A DNA stretch of 6,000 bases from Comamonadaceae bacterium (GTDB lineage: Bacteria; Pseudomonadota; Gammaproteobacteria; Burkholderiales; Burkholderiaceae_C): the NCBI GenBank assembly GCA_947460065.1, contig CANHGF010000174.1:1-6000 (forward strand). The letters run 5' to 3'. Positions 1 to 5,946 of the stretch are shown here, one piece after another. A program made the translations under genes and the position numbers. The stretch's first letter is position 1. Every line of letters starts with the position of its first letter. Below the pieces are notes generated by a model that made no database searches, was not told where the DNA came from, and saw only the letters and a list, made by a program, of their open reading frames with translations.

Positions 1-596
1 CGGCGGTCCTGCATGTCGACAGCATGGCCTTGATGCTGGTCGGCTCCCTGGTGCAAGACGCGCCCGCCAGCGACGATGCACCGGCCATGGACGAGCTGCC
101 GGTGCCGCTGCAGCTGTGCATAGGCCAGAGCCTGGTGCCGGTACAACAGCTGGCCCAGCTGCGCCAAGGCGGCCTGGTGATCATGAGCGAGTCGTTCATG
201 CAGGACGGCCCCGGTCTGCAACTGCGCGCCGCCAGCGGTCACCGCCAGCACTGGTGCCTGAGCGCCCGCATCGATGGACCACAACTTCAACTTCTTTCCG
301 CAGCCACCATCATGAACACCCCCCACAACGCGCCCAGCGACAACGACGACGCCATCGGCTCTCTGGACGACATGCCCGTCCTGCTGAGCTTTGACCTGGG
401 CCACAAGACGGTCAGCCTGGCGCAGCTGCGCCAGCTGGGCGAAGGCCAGGCCCTGCCGCTCGATAGGCCGGTGCAGTCAGGCGTGACCATCCGCTCCAAT
501 GGCGCCGTGATCGGCCAGGGCCAGTTGGTCGACATCGACGGCCAACTGGGCGTGCTGGTCAGCCAACTGCACACGGCTGCGGCCAAGAACGGGTAA
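1..596 (+). CDS. sctQ: SctQ (YscQ/HrcQ/FliN-type) sorting-platform protein, C-terminal part
   Basis: The reading frame is open from base 3, so this is the 3' part of a longer gene and the first ATG in the window (24) is not a credible start. The visible 197 residues hold two SpoA (surface presentation of antigens) domains. The first is encoded at about 87-290 and begins with ELPVPLQLCIG. The second is at about 366-575, with DDMPVLLSFDLGHKTVSLAQL and a closing GQLVDIDGQLGVLVSQL that is typical of FliN/SctQ. An acidic, Asn/Asp-rich linker separates them. SctQ builds the cytoplasmic pods below the T3SS export gate and receives chaperone-effector complexes, together with SctK, SctL and SctN. The stop lies 2 bases before the sctR start, and sctQ directly upstream of sctR is a common T3SS order. 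An in-frame ATG at 312 could yield a separate SpoA2 product. Confidence 0.9.
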   Translation, partial: AVLHVDSMALMLVGSLVQDAPASDDAPAMDELPVPLQLCIGQSLVPVQQLAQLRQGGLVIMSESFMQDGPGLQLRAASGHRQHWCLSARIDGPQLQLLSAATIMNTPHNAPSDNDDAIGSLDDMPVLLSFDLGHKTVSLAQLRQLGEGQALPLDRPVQSGVTIRSNGAVIGQGQLVDIDGQLGVLVSQLHTAAAKNG

Positions 597-598
597 CG

Positions 599-1252
599 AT
601 GTCTCCCGTCGGTTTCGACCCGATCTCGCTGGCCATCGCGTTTGCGCTGCTGGCGCTGCTGCCCACCGTGGCGGTGGTGGGCACCACCTTCCTGAAGCTG
701 ACGGTGGTGATGTCCCTGCTTCGCAATGCCCTGGGCATACAGCAGATCCCGCCCAATTTGGCGCTCTATGGGCTCTCGCTCATCTTGTCGGTCTACATCA
801 TGGCGCCGGTAGGCGCTTCGATGCACGAGGAGTTTCTCAAGCAGCCCCAGACCACCCAGTCGGTCGAGCGCATGGTCAACGCCGTCTCGCGCGGCGCCGA
901 GCCGCTGCGCGGCTTCATGCTCAAGCACTCGAGCCGCGAGCAGCGCGATTTTTTCCTCAAGACCGTGGGCGACCTGTGGAGCCCGGAGATGGCCGCCAAG
1001 GTCAAGTCCACCGACTTCCTCATCTTGCTGCCGGCCTTCATGATCACCGAGCTGACCGAGGCCTTCAAGATAGGCTTCTTGCTCTTCATGCCCTTCGTGG
1101 TGATCGACCTGATCGTCTCCAACATCCTGCTGGCCATGGGCATGATGATGGTCTCGCCGACCATGATCTCCATGCCCTTGAAGCTCTTCCTGTTCGTCAT
1201 GGTCGACGGCTGGACGCGCCTGATCCGCGGCCTGATCCTCACCTACACCTGA
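599..1252 (+). CDS. sctR: SctR (YscR/HrcR/FliP family) export-gate protein
   Basis: SctR is an inner-membrane core component of the T3SS export gate. In known structures five copies assemble with SctS and SctT into a helical cone that forms the entry pore. The 217-residue length is normal for non-flagellar members. Family hallmarks are clear: TTFLKLTVVMSLLRNALG at residues 29-46 followed by Ile-Pro-Pro, FKIGFLLFMPFVVIDLIVSN at 156-175, and PLKLFLFVMVDGW at 193-205. Hydrophobic segments lie at about 8-37, 54-72, 140-190 and 194-216, with a soluble region at about 73-139. Met182-Met184 sit in the segment that in solved homologues forms the methionine gasket closing the pore. The ATG at 599 is 2 bases after the sctQ stop and no strong Shine-Dalgarno site precedes it, so translational coupling to sctQ is likely. 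Confidence 0.97.
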   Translation: MSPVGFDPISLAIAFALLALLPTVAVVGTTFLKLTVVMSLLRNALGIQQIPPNLALYGLSLILSVYIMAPVGASMHEEFLKQPQTTQSVERMVNAVSRGAEPLRGFMLKHSSREQRDFFLKTVGDLWSPEMAAKVKSTDFLILLPAFMITELTEAFKIGFLLFMPFVVIDLIVSNILLAMGMMMVSPTMISMPLKLFLFVMVDGWTRLIRGLILTYT

Positions 1253-1256
1253 TGCC

Positions 1257-1526
1257 ATGAACGGAAACGATGTTGTTGCCTATGTGGTGCAGGCCCTGTA
1301 CCTGACCCTGTTGCTTTCCATGCCGGCCATCGCGGTGGCCGCCATTGTGGGTACGCTGTTTTCTCTGCTGCAGGCCCTAACCCAGATCCAGGAGCAAACG
1401 CTCTCGTTTGCCATCAAGCTCATCGCGGTGGGCCTGACCCTGTTTCTGACCGCCTCCTGGCTCGGCGGCGAGCTGATGCTCTACACCCAGGCCATCTTCG
1501 ACAACATTCCGCAGGCCACGCGCTAA
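1257..1526 (+). CDS. sctS: SctS (YscS/HrcS/FliQ family) export-gate protein
   Basis: This is a small inner-membrane protein of 89 residues, the usual size for the FliQ/SctS family. It has two hydrophobic helices, at about 10-38 and 50-69, joined by a polar turn at residues 43-48 (QIQEQT). That turn and the following SFAIKLIAVG, with Lys54, are characteristic of the family. In known structures four copies of SctS wrap around the SctR-SctT complex as helical hairpins and their loops help form the lower gate of the pore. The start ATG is 4 bases after the sctR stop and has no visible Shine-Dalgarno site, so its translation probably depends on ribosomes finishing sctR. The position between sctR and sctT is the standard order in this operon type. 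Confidence 0.96.
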   Translation: MNGNDVVAYVVQALYLTLLLSMPAIAVAAIVGTLFSLLQALTQIQEQTLSFAIKLIAVGLTLFLTASWLGGELMLYTQAIFDNIPQATR

Positions 1527-1537
1527 GCCCCCGGACC

Positions 1538-2344
1538 ATGGACCTGTTTGGCCCCTTCACCTACGACCAGATCAAGAGCCATCTGCTCCAGCTGGCGGTG
1601 GTGCAGGCACGCCTGATGCCGCTGTTCCTGCTGATCCCCTTCATGAACCGCTCCATGGTGCCGCGCACCGTGGCCATGGCGGTGGCAACCGGCCTGGGGC
1701 TGATCGTGGTGCCGGCCATGCCCGACCTCAGCCGCGCGCAAACAGACCCGCTGTTTGTAGCCCTCTTGCTCAAGGAGGCGGTGATCGGACTGGTGCTGGG
1801 CTATGTGGCAGCCATCCCCTTTTGGACCATGGAGGCCATAGGTTTTGTGATCGACAACCAGCGCGGCGCCAGCATGGCCGCCACCATCAACCCGATGACC
1901 GGGCACGACACCTCGCCGCTGGGCATCTTGTTCAACATGGCCTTCATCACCTACTTCCTGGTCGGCGGTGGCCTGAACATCTTGCTGGGCCTGATCTACG
2001 ACAGCTACCGCCTATGGCCGCCGCAAACCTACTGGCCGACTTGGAACGCCGAAGCGGCTGACCTGCTGCTGACCCAGCTCAACCGCTTTGTCTCACTGGC
2101 CCTGCTGCTGGCCGCGCCGGTGCTGCTGGCCATGTTCCTGGCCGAACTGGGGCTAGCCTTGGTCAGCCGTTTCGCGCCGCAGCTGCAGGTGTTCTTCCTG
2201 GCCATGCCCATCAAGAGTGCGCTGGGCCTGCTGGTGCTGGTGGTCTACGGCAGCACCCTGTTCGACTACAGCCTGGCGCCGCTGCGCACGCTAGGCACCT
2301 GGCCGCAGCAACTCAACGAGGTCTGGCGCGCGCCAGGTCAGTGA
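1538..2344 (+). CDS. sctT: SctT (YscT/HrcT/FliR family) export-gate protein
   Basis: SctT is a polytopic inner-membrane protein of 268 residues, the normal length for the family. It closes the export-gate ring with five SctR copies and also contacts SctU. The clearest signature is the segment RGASMAATINPMTGHDTSPLG at residues 109-129, preceded by WTMEAIGFVIDNQ (96-108). This is the conserved FliR/SctT core. Several strongly hydrophobic stretches follow the expected membrane pattern: about 15-35, 43-60, 72-96, 128-152, 183-207 and 219-240. The gene starts 11 bases after the sctS stop, with only a weak GGA-type ribosome site upstream. The next gene, sctU, follows 7 bases after its stop. I see no frameshift or missing block. 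Confidence 0.96.
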   Translation: MDLFGPFTYDQIKSHLLQLAVVQARLMPLFLLIPFMNRSMVPRTVAMAVATGLGLIVVPAMPDLSRAQTDPLFVALLLKEAVIGLVLGYVAAIPFWTMEAIGFVIDNQRGASMAATINPMTGHDTSPLGILFNMAFITYFLVGGGLNILLGLIYDSYRLWPPQTYWPTWNAEAADLLLTQLNRFVSLALLLAAPVLLAMFLAELGLALVSRFAPQLQVFFLAMPIKSALGLLVLVVYGSTLFDYSLAPLRTLGTWPQQLNEVWRAPGQ

Positions 2345-2351
2345 GAACGCC

Positions 2352-3470
2352 ATGAGCGAGAAGACCGAACAACCCACCGCCAAAAAGCTGCGCGAAGCGC
2401 GCGAGCGCGGCGAGGTCGCCAAGAGCAAGGACTTCACCCAGACCGCGCTGATCATGGCCTTCTTCGCCTACATCGTGGCTAACGGCCAGAGCATCACCGA
2501 GCAAATCGGCCGCCTCATCCTCATGCCCATGCCCTACATCGGCCTGGACTTTGGCCAGGCCATTGGCACCCTGGTGGAGGACATGCTGCGCGAAGCGGTC
2601 AGCTTGCTGCTGCCTTTTCTGATGATAGGCCTGGGCGTGGGCATCTTTGCCGAAGTGATTCAGACCGGCGTGCTGATCTCCTTCAAAGCGGCCATGCCTT
2701 CGGCCAAGAAGCTCAACGTGATCAGCAACGCCGCCAACATGTTCTCCAAGAAGAACCTGATGGAGTTCCTCAAGTCCATCATCAAGATCGCTGTGCTCAG
2801 CTGGGTGGTGTACTACCTGATCATGGGCAGCCTGCCGGCCCTGATGTATGTGCCGGCCTATGACATCGCCAACTTCGGCCAGATCGTGGGCCAGTTGCTC
2901 AAGGTGATGATCATCTACACCGGCCTGGCCTACACCGTGCTCTCACTGGCCGACCTGGCCTGGCAGCGCTTCCAGTACACCAAGGGCCTGATGATGAGCA
3001 AGGACGAGGTCAAGCAGGAATACAAGGGCATGGAGGGCGACCCCCACATCAAGAGCCAGCGCAAGGCCCTGCATCAGGAAATGCTGCAAAACGACTCGGT
3101 GCAGCAGGCCAGCCAGGCTTCGGTGCTGGTGACCAACCCGACCCACCTGGCCGTGGCCATCAAGTACGAGGAAGACGAGCACCCCCTGCCCCTGGTGACC
3201 GCCATGGGCGAAGGCACGCTGGCCCAGATGATGATCGACGCGGCCATCGCCGCCGGTGTGCCGGTGATGCAAAACATCCCGCTGGCCCACGCCCTGTTCG
3301 ATGAGGCCAGCGTCGACCAATACATCCCCAGCGACCTGATCGAGCCGGTCGCTGCCGTGCTGCGACTGGTGCAAGACCTGCGCAGCGAAGGCCGCTCGCT
3401 GACCGACCCCTTCCCCATGGACCTGGGCGAGCCCCTGAAGACCGGCGAAAAGCCGAGAGACCCGACATGA
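2352..3470 (+). CDS. sctU: SctU (YscU/HrcU/FlhB family) autocleaving substrate-specificity switch
   Basis: SctU sits at the export gate and changes substrate class from needle subunits to later substrates after cutting itself. The protein is 372 residues. It opens with the family motif MSEKTEQPTAKKLREARERG (1-20). Hydrophobic segments lie at about 30-46, 79-106, 141-163 and 180-204, and are followed by a charged linker (about 205-255) and the cytoplasmic domain. The autocleavage site NPTH is intact at Asn262-His265, with cleavage expected between Asn262 and Pro263. The sequence after it (HLAVAIKYE, then GVPVMQNIPLAHALFDEA and YIPSDLIEPVAAVL) is classic for the family. The C-terminus extends about 30 residues past the last conserved helix and is proline-rich and charged. 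The stop codon overlaps the next start as ATGA at 3467-3470, which indicates translational coupling. Confidence 0.97.
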   Translation: MSEKTEQPTAKKLREARERGEVAKSKDFTQTALIMAFFAYIVANGQSITEQIGRLILMPMPYIGLDFGQAIGTLVEDMLREAVSLLLPFLMIGLGVGIFAEVIQTGVLISFKAAMPSAKKLNVISNAANMFSKKNLMEFLKSIIKIAVLSWVVYYLIMGSLPALMYVPAYDIANFGQIVGQLLKVMIIYTGLAYTVLSLADLAWQRFQYTKGLMMSKDEVKQEYKGMEGDPHIKSQRKALHQEMLQNDSVQQASQASVLVTNPTHLAVAIKYEEDEHPLPLVTAMGEGTLAQMMIDAAIAAGVPVMQNIPLAHALFDEASVDQYIPSDLIEPVAAVLRLVQDLRSEGRSLTDPFPMDLGEPLKTGEKPRDPT

Positions 3471-3829
3471 ACCTCATTGAACGCTGGGCCGAGCACATGC
3501 AGCTCGGGCCCGTGAGCAACAACCGCCGCCTGGCCCTCACCCTGGACCGGGTGCGGGTACACCTGCTGGAGATCCACCCCGGCCAGATCATTGTGCAGGC
3601 GCGCCTGTGCGACCTGCCGCTGCAAACCACGCAGCGCGAACGCACCATCGAGCGCGCCGGCCAGATTGCGCTGGCGCGCTTGCAGGCCAGCGCCAGCGTG
3701 CTGACGGTTGACGAGGATCAATCGGCCTTCTGGCTACAACAACGTGTGCAAGGTAGCGACCTGCAGACCCTGGAGCGGGCCGTTGAAGGCCTGGTCAATG
3801 ACATCGAACTTTGGAGAGCCGCCCTGTGA
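3467..3829 (+). CDS. Small type III chaperone-like protein (CesT/SycE or BscW type)
   Basis: The protein is 120 residues and predicted to be soluble, with no signal peptide or membrane segment. Its pattern fits the class I T3SS chaperone fold: an N-terminal helix (ERWAEHMQLG, about 5-14), beta strands with alternating hydrophobics (LALTLD, VRVHLLEI, QIIVQARLCDLPL, about 22-52), a central helix (about 56-75), further strands (SVLTVDEDQSAFWLQQRV), and a long C-terminal helix (DLQTLERAVEGLVNDIELWR). It contains arginine but no lysine. Its start overlaps the sctU stop (ATGA), with GAGAGA at 3455-3460 as a possible ribosome site. Its stop overlaps the sctC start (GTGA). In Bordetella the small gene bscW lies, as I recall, between bscU and bscC, and in Pseudomonas syringae the chaperone-like hrpG precedes hrcC. 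Both suggest a structural or regulatory chaperone, but orthology and client are unproven. The family call rests on fold pattern and context, not on a diagnostic motif. Confidence 0.7.
   Translation: MNLIERWAEHMQLGPVSNNRRLALTLDRVRVHLLEIHPGQIIVQARLCDLPLQTTQRERTIERAGQIALARLQASASVLTVDEDQSAFWLQQRVQGSDLQTLERAVEGLVNDIELWRAAL
3813..3818 (+). promoter_or_regulatory. Shine-Dalgarno site deciding the GTG start of sctC
   Basis: The purine run GGAGAG lies 7 bases before the GTG at 3826, inside the 3' end of the upstream small gene. It is among the best ribosome sites in the window. It also overlaps the in-frame TTG at 3811, so that codon cannot be the start served by this site. Starting at GTG removes five residues and leaves a cleaner signal peptide. 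Confidence 0.75.
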
Positions 3830-5601
3830 ACACCCTCCCCCGCGCCTGGCCGCACCGTCTGGCCTGTGGCCTATTTGCGCTGAGCTTGCTCAGCGCAGCT
3901 CAGACCAGCCAAGCTGGCCCGCCGCCCTGGCCTGAGGCTGCCTTTAGCTATTACGCCGAGAGTCAACCCCTGGGCAAGGTCCTTGGGGAGTTTGCTGCCA
4001 GTTTTAACCTGACGCTACAGTCCACCGCAGCGCTGGAAGACAAGGTCACCGGCCGCTTCAACGTCAAAAACCCCAGCGAATTCATAGACCGCCTGACCGG
4101 CACTTATGGCCTGCAATGGTTCACCCATGCCGGTGTACTGCACGTCTCGCGCAGCCAGGACATGGTCATCAAGTCGCTGCCCAGCACCTCGCTGAGCGCC
4201 GGCGCCAACATCCGCCAGGTGCTCGGCAGCCTGGGCGTGCTTGAGCCGCGCTTCGGCTGGGGCGAACTGCCCGAGCAAGGCGTGGTGGTGGTCTCAGGCC
4301 CTCCTGCCTATGTGCGCCTGGTCGAGGCCACCCTGGCCGCCCTACCCAGCGCACCGGGGGGCCAGCAGGTGCGGGTCTTCAGACTCAAGCATGCCGCCGT
4401 CGAGGACCGCATCATCAACTACCGCGACCGCGAGATCACCACTCCGGGCGTGGCTAACATCCTGCGCAACCTGGTGCTCGGCAGCACCAGCGCCTCAGGC
4501 CAGCGCACCGTCGCCATGCCCAACCTGAGCGCGGTCAGCAACGCCAGCCTGGAAGCCGGTGCGGCAGCGGCTGGCGCTGCCGCAGCGCCGGCGGCCAGCG
4601 CAGGCGCTCCAGCTCCGCGCAGCGGCGCGGCAGCCCTTGGGCCCTTTGGGGCCGCCGCCGGCCCGGGCAACAACGTGATACCCCCGGGCCGCTTTCGGCC
4701 CTCGATCCAGGCCGATCCCCGCATCAACGCGGTGATCGTGCAAGATGCACCCGAGCGCATGTCCATGTACGAGCAGCTCATTGCCCAGCTCGACGTGCCC
4801 ACCCCGCTGATCGAGATCGAAGCCCTGATCATCGACGTCAACACCAGCCGACTCGCCGAGCTGGGTATCAACTGGGGGGCGGTGGGCCGCAACCGCAGCG
4901 TGGCGGCCGGCTTTGGCAATGTTGCCGAGCAAGTCGGCGCCAACACCCTGTCGCTGGTGGGCAGCGCCCGCGGCGCGGGGGTGACGCCCACCACCGCGGT
5001 GGTGACCGGTGCCGACTACTTGGTGGCCCGCCTGCGCCTGCTCGAGCAGCAAGGCGACGCGGCCATCCAGGCCCGCCCCTCCATCTTGACCACCGAAAAC
5101 CTGGGCGCGGTCATCGACCTGTCGGAAACCCAGTACATCCAAACCACCTCCGAGCGCACCGCCCTGGTCACGCCGATTACCGCCGGCACCACCTTGCGCG
5201 TCACCCCGCGGCTGGTGCAAGACGGGGGCGATGCCAGCATACGCCTGAGCGTGGACATCGAGGACGGTCAAATCCAAAGTGGCTCCGGCGTGGGCGCCAT
5301 GCCCTCGATCCGGCGCGGCACCGTCAGCACCGAGGCCAGCGTCAAGGGCGACGAGACCTTGCTCATTGGCGGCTACAACTCGCTACAGACTGTCAAAGGC
5401 GTCGACAAAGTGCCCTTCCTGGGCGACATCCCCTTGGTGCGCGGCCTCTTCTCCTCGCGCTCGGACACCGTGCAGCGCCGGGAACGCCTGTTCCTGATCC
5501 GCTCGTCGCTGGCCTCGAGCTCCTCCCCCATGGCAGTGCGCGCCATTCCTGCCAGTGCACTCGATGCGCCCAAACCCGCCCCCAGCAATACCAAACCCTG
5601 A
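3826..5601 (+). CDS. sctC: SctC (YscC/HrcC) outer-membrane secretin
   Basis: SctC forms the multimeric outer-membrane ring through which the T3SS needle passes. I start it at GTG 3826 (591 residues), which overlaps the previous stop as GTGA and has GGAGAG at the right spacing. Residues 1-30 look like a Sec signal peptide: basic RAWPHR, hydrophobic LACGLFALSLLSA, and likely cleavage after TSQA. Periplasmic domains follow: N0 at about 39-110 (FSYYAESQPLGKVLGEFAASF), N1 at about 113-175, and N3 at about 181-325. The N3 domain is interrupted by an Ala/Gly/Pro-rich insert at about 241-288. The secretin core spans about 326-562, with PLIEIEALIIDVN near its beginning and the diagnostic VPFLGDIPLVRGLFSS at 529-544, then RERLFLIRSSL. 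A Ser/Pro/Ala-rich tail (563-591) is where pilotins often bind, but no pilotin gene is visible here. The length is normal for T3SS secretins. Confidence 0.95.
   Translation: MNTLPRAWPHRLACGLFALSLLSAAQTSQAGPPPWPEAAFSYYAESQPLGKVLGEFAASFNLTLQSTAALEDKVTGRFNVKNPSEFIDRLTGTYGLQWFTHAGVLHVSRSQDMVIKSLPSTSLSAGANIRQVLGSLGVLEPRFGWGELPEQGVVVVSGPPAYVRLVEATLAALPSAPGGQQVRVFRLKHAAVEDRIINYRDREITTPGVANILRNLVLGSTSASGQRTVAMPNLSAVSNASLEAGAAAAGAAAAPAASAGAPAPRSGAAALGPFGAAAGPGNNVIPPGRFRPSIQADPRINAVIVQDAPERMSMYEQLIAQLDVPTPLIEIEALIIDVNTSRLAELGINWGAVGRNRSVAAGFGNVAEQVGANTLSLVGSARGAGVTPTTAVVTGADYLVARLRLLEQQGDAAIQARPSILTTENLGAVIDLSETQYIQTTSERTALVTPITAGTTLRVTPRLVQDGGDASIRLSVDIEDGQIQSGSGVGAMPSIRRGTVSTEASVKGDETLLIGGYNSLQTVKGVDKVPFLGDIPLVRGLFSSRSDTVQRRERLFLIRSSLASSSSPMAVRAIPASALDAPKPAPSNTKP
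4560..4584 (+). repeat. Perfect inverted repeat (hairpin) inside sctC
   Basis: The arms TGCGGCAGCG (4560-4569) and CGCTGCCGCA (4575-4584) are exact reverse complements, ten pairs with a five-base loop. It encodes part of the Ala/Gly-rich insert of SctC, so repeated alanine codons may explain it. There is no T-run after it, so it is not a standard intrinsic terminator. Confidence 0.7.
4659..4701 (+). repeat. Overlapping inverted repeats inside sctC
   Basis: CGGCCCGGG at 4659-4667 is the exact reverse complement of CCCGGGCCG at 4683-4691 (nine pairs, 15-base loop). The right arm overlaps a second hairpin: GGGCCG at 4686-4691 with CGGCCC at 4696-4701 (six pairs, CTTT loop). The two cannot form together. 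Both lie at the end of the low-complexity insert and the return to conserved N3 sequence. A function is not shown; high GC makes such pairs more likely by chance. Confidence 0.6.
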
Positions 5602-5608
5602 GCCCCAC

Positions 5609-5612
5609 GGAG
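5609..5612 (+). promoter_or_regulatory. Shine-Dalgarno site for the STAS gene
   Basis: GGAG lies 5 bases before the ATG at 5618, in the 16-base gap after sctC. It favours this ATG over an upstream in-frame ATG at 5555, which lies inside sctC and would add a proline-rich extension outside the STAS fold. Confidence 0.7.
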
Positions 5613-5617
5613 ACCCC

Positions 5618-5935
5618 ATGAGCACCTACTGCACCTACGCCCCCACCGGCCGCATCGACGCGAGCAATGCCGGCGCTTGCGAGCGCGACCTGCTGGCCCT
5701 GATGGAAGCCAGCGGCCCATCGGCCATCATTGACCTCAGCGGGCTGAGCTACATCAGCTCGGCCGGCCTGCGGGTGCTGCTGGTCGGCGCAAAAGCGGCC
5801 CGCGGCAAGGGCGGCAAAGCGGTCATCTGCAATGCTCCGGCAGCGATTGCCGAAGTGCTCAAGATGAGCGGCTTTGACAAAGTCATTCCGCTGCTGGCCG
5901 ACCGAGCCGCCGCCCAGGCCCATTTCGGCGGCTGA
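5618..5935 (+). CDS. Single-domain STAS anti-anti-sigma factor (SpoIIAA/RsbV/BtrV type)
   Basis: The 105-residue protein is almost exactly one STAS domain. Such proteins bind a kinase/anti-sigma factor when unphosphorylated and so free a sigma factor or other target; phosphorylation on a conserved serine ends this. The core IIDLSGLSYISSAGLRVLL (37-55) matches the family. Ser48 aligns with the phosphorylated serine of SpoIIAA and RsbV, although the usual preceding Asp is Ser47 here. The early GRIDASNAGACERDL and the later GGKAVICNAPAAIAEVLKMSGFDKVIPL also fit. The start at 5618 is chosen for its GGAG site and family length. It follows sctC by 16 bases on the same strand, which suggests a role in controlling this T3SS. 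The Bordetella bsc system has a comparable antagonist, BtrV, working with BtrW, BtrU and the sigma factor BtrS. STAS membership is clear; the BtrV-like role is inference. Confidence 0.9.
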   Translation: MSTYCTYAPTGRIDASNAGACERDLLALMEASGPSAIIDLSGLSYISSAGLRVLLVGAKAARGKGGKAVICNAPAAIAEVLKMSGFDKVIPLLADRAAAQAHFGG

Positions 5936-5946
5936 GCGTCCCCATC

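Noticed and set aside
287..1258. Long minus-strand open frame (323 codons) opposite sctQ/sctR
   Set aside because: It is rich in His, Asp, Gln and Gly, as expected from the antisense of high-GC membrane-protein codons. It has no recognisable domain and lies fully opposite certain genes.
599..3470. Flagellar fliP-fliQ-fliR-flhB operon instead of a T3SS injectisome
   Set aside because: The SctU, SctR and SctT sequences are of the non-flagellar type, sctU follows sctT directly, and a secretin gene, absent from flagella, lies in the same operon.
3856..3870. Cys14 in the SctC signal peptide as a lipoprotein site
   Set aside because: The residues before it are Arg-Leu-Ala, without the needed hydrophobic residue at -3, and the Cys is at the start of the hydrophobic segment and not at its end.
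4560..4584. Hairpin as an intrinsic terminator inside sctC
   Set aside because: No T-run follows, and the frame continues through into the essential secretin core.
4495..5277. Minus-strand open frame (260 codons) opposite sctC
   Set aside because: It is opposite the conserved secretin sequence, has a low-complexity composition and no known motif. It is a shadow of GC-rich codon use.
5555..5617. Upstream ATG giving the STAS protein a 21-residue N-terminal extension
   Set aside because: The extension lies mostly inside the end of sctC, is proline-rich and outside the STAS fold, and the GGAG site serves the ATG at 5618.
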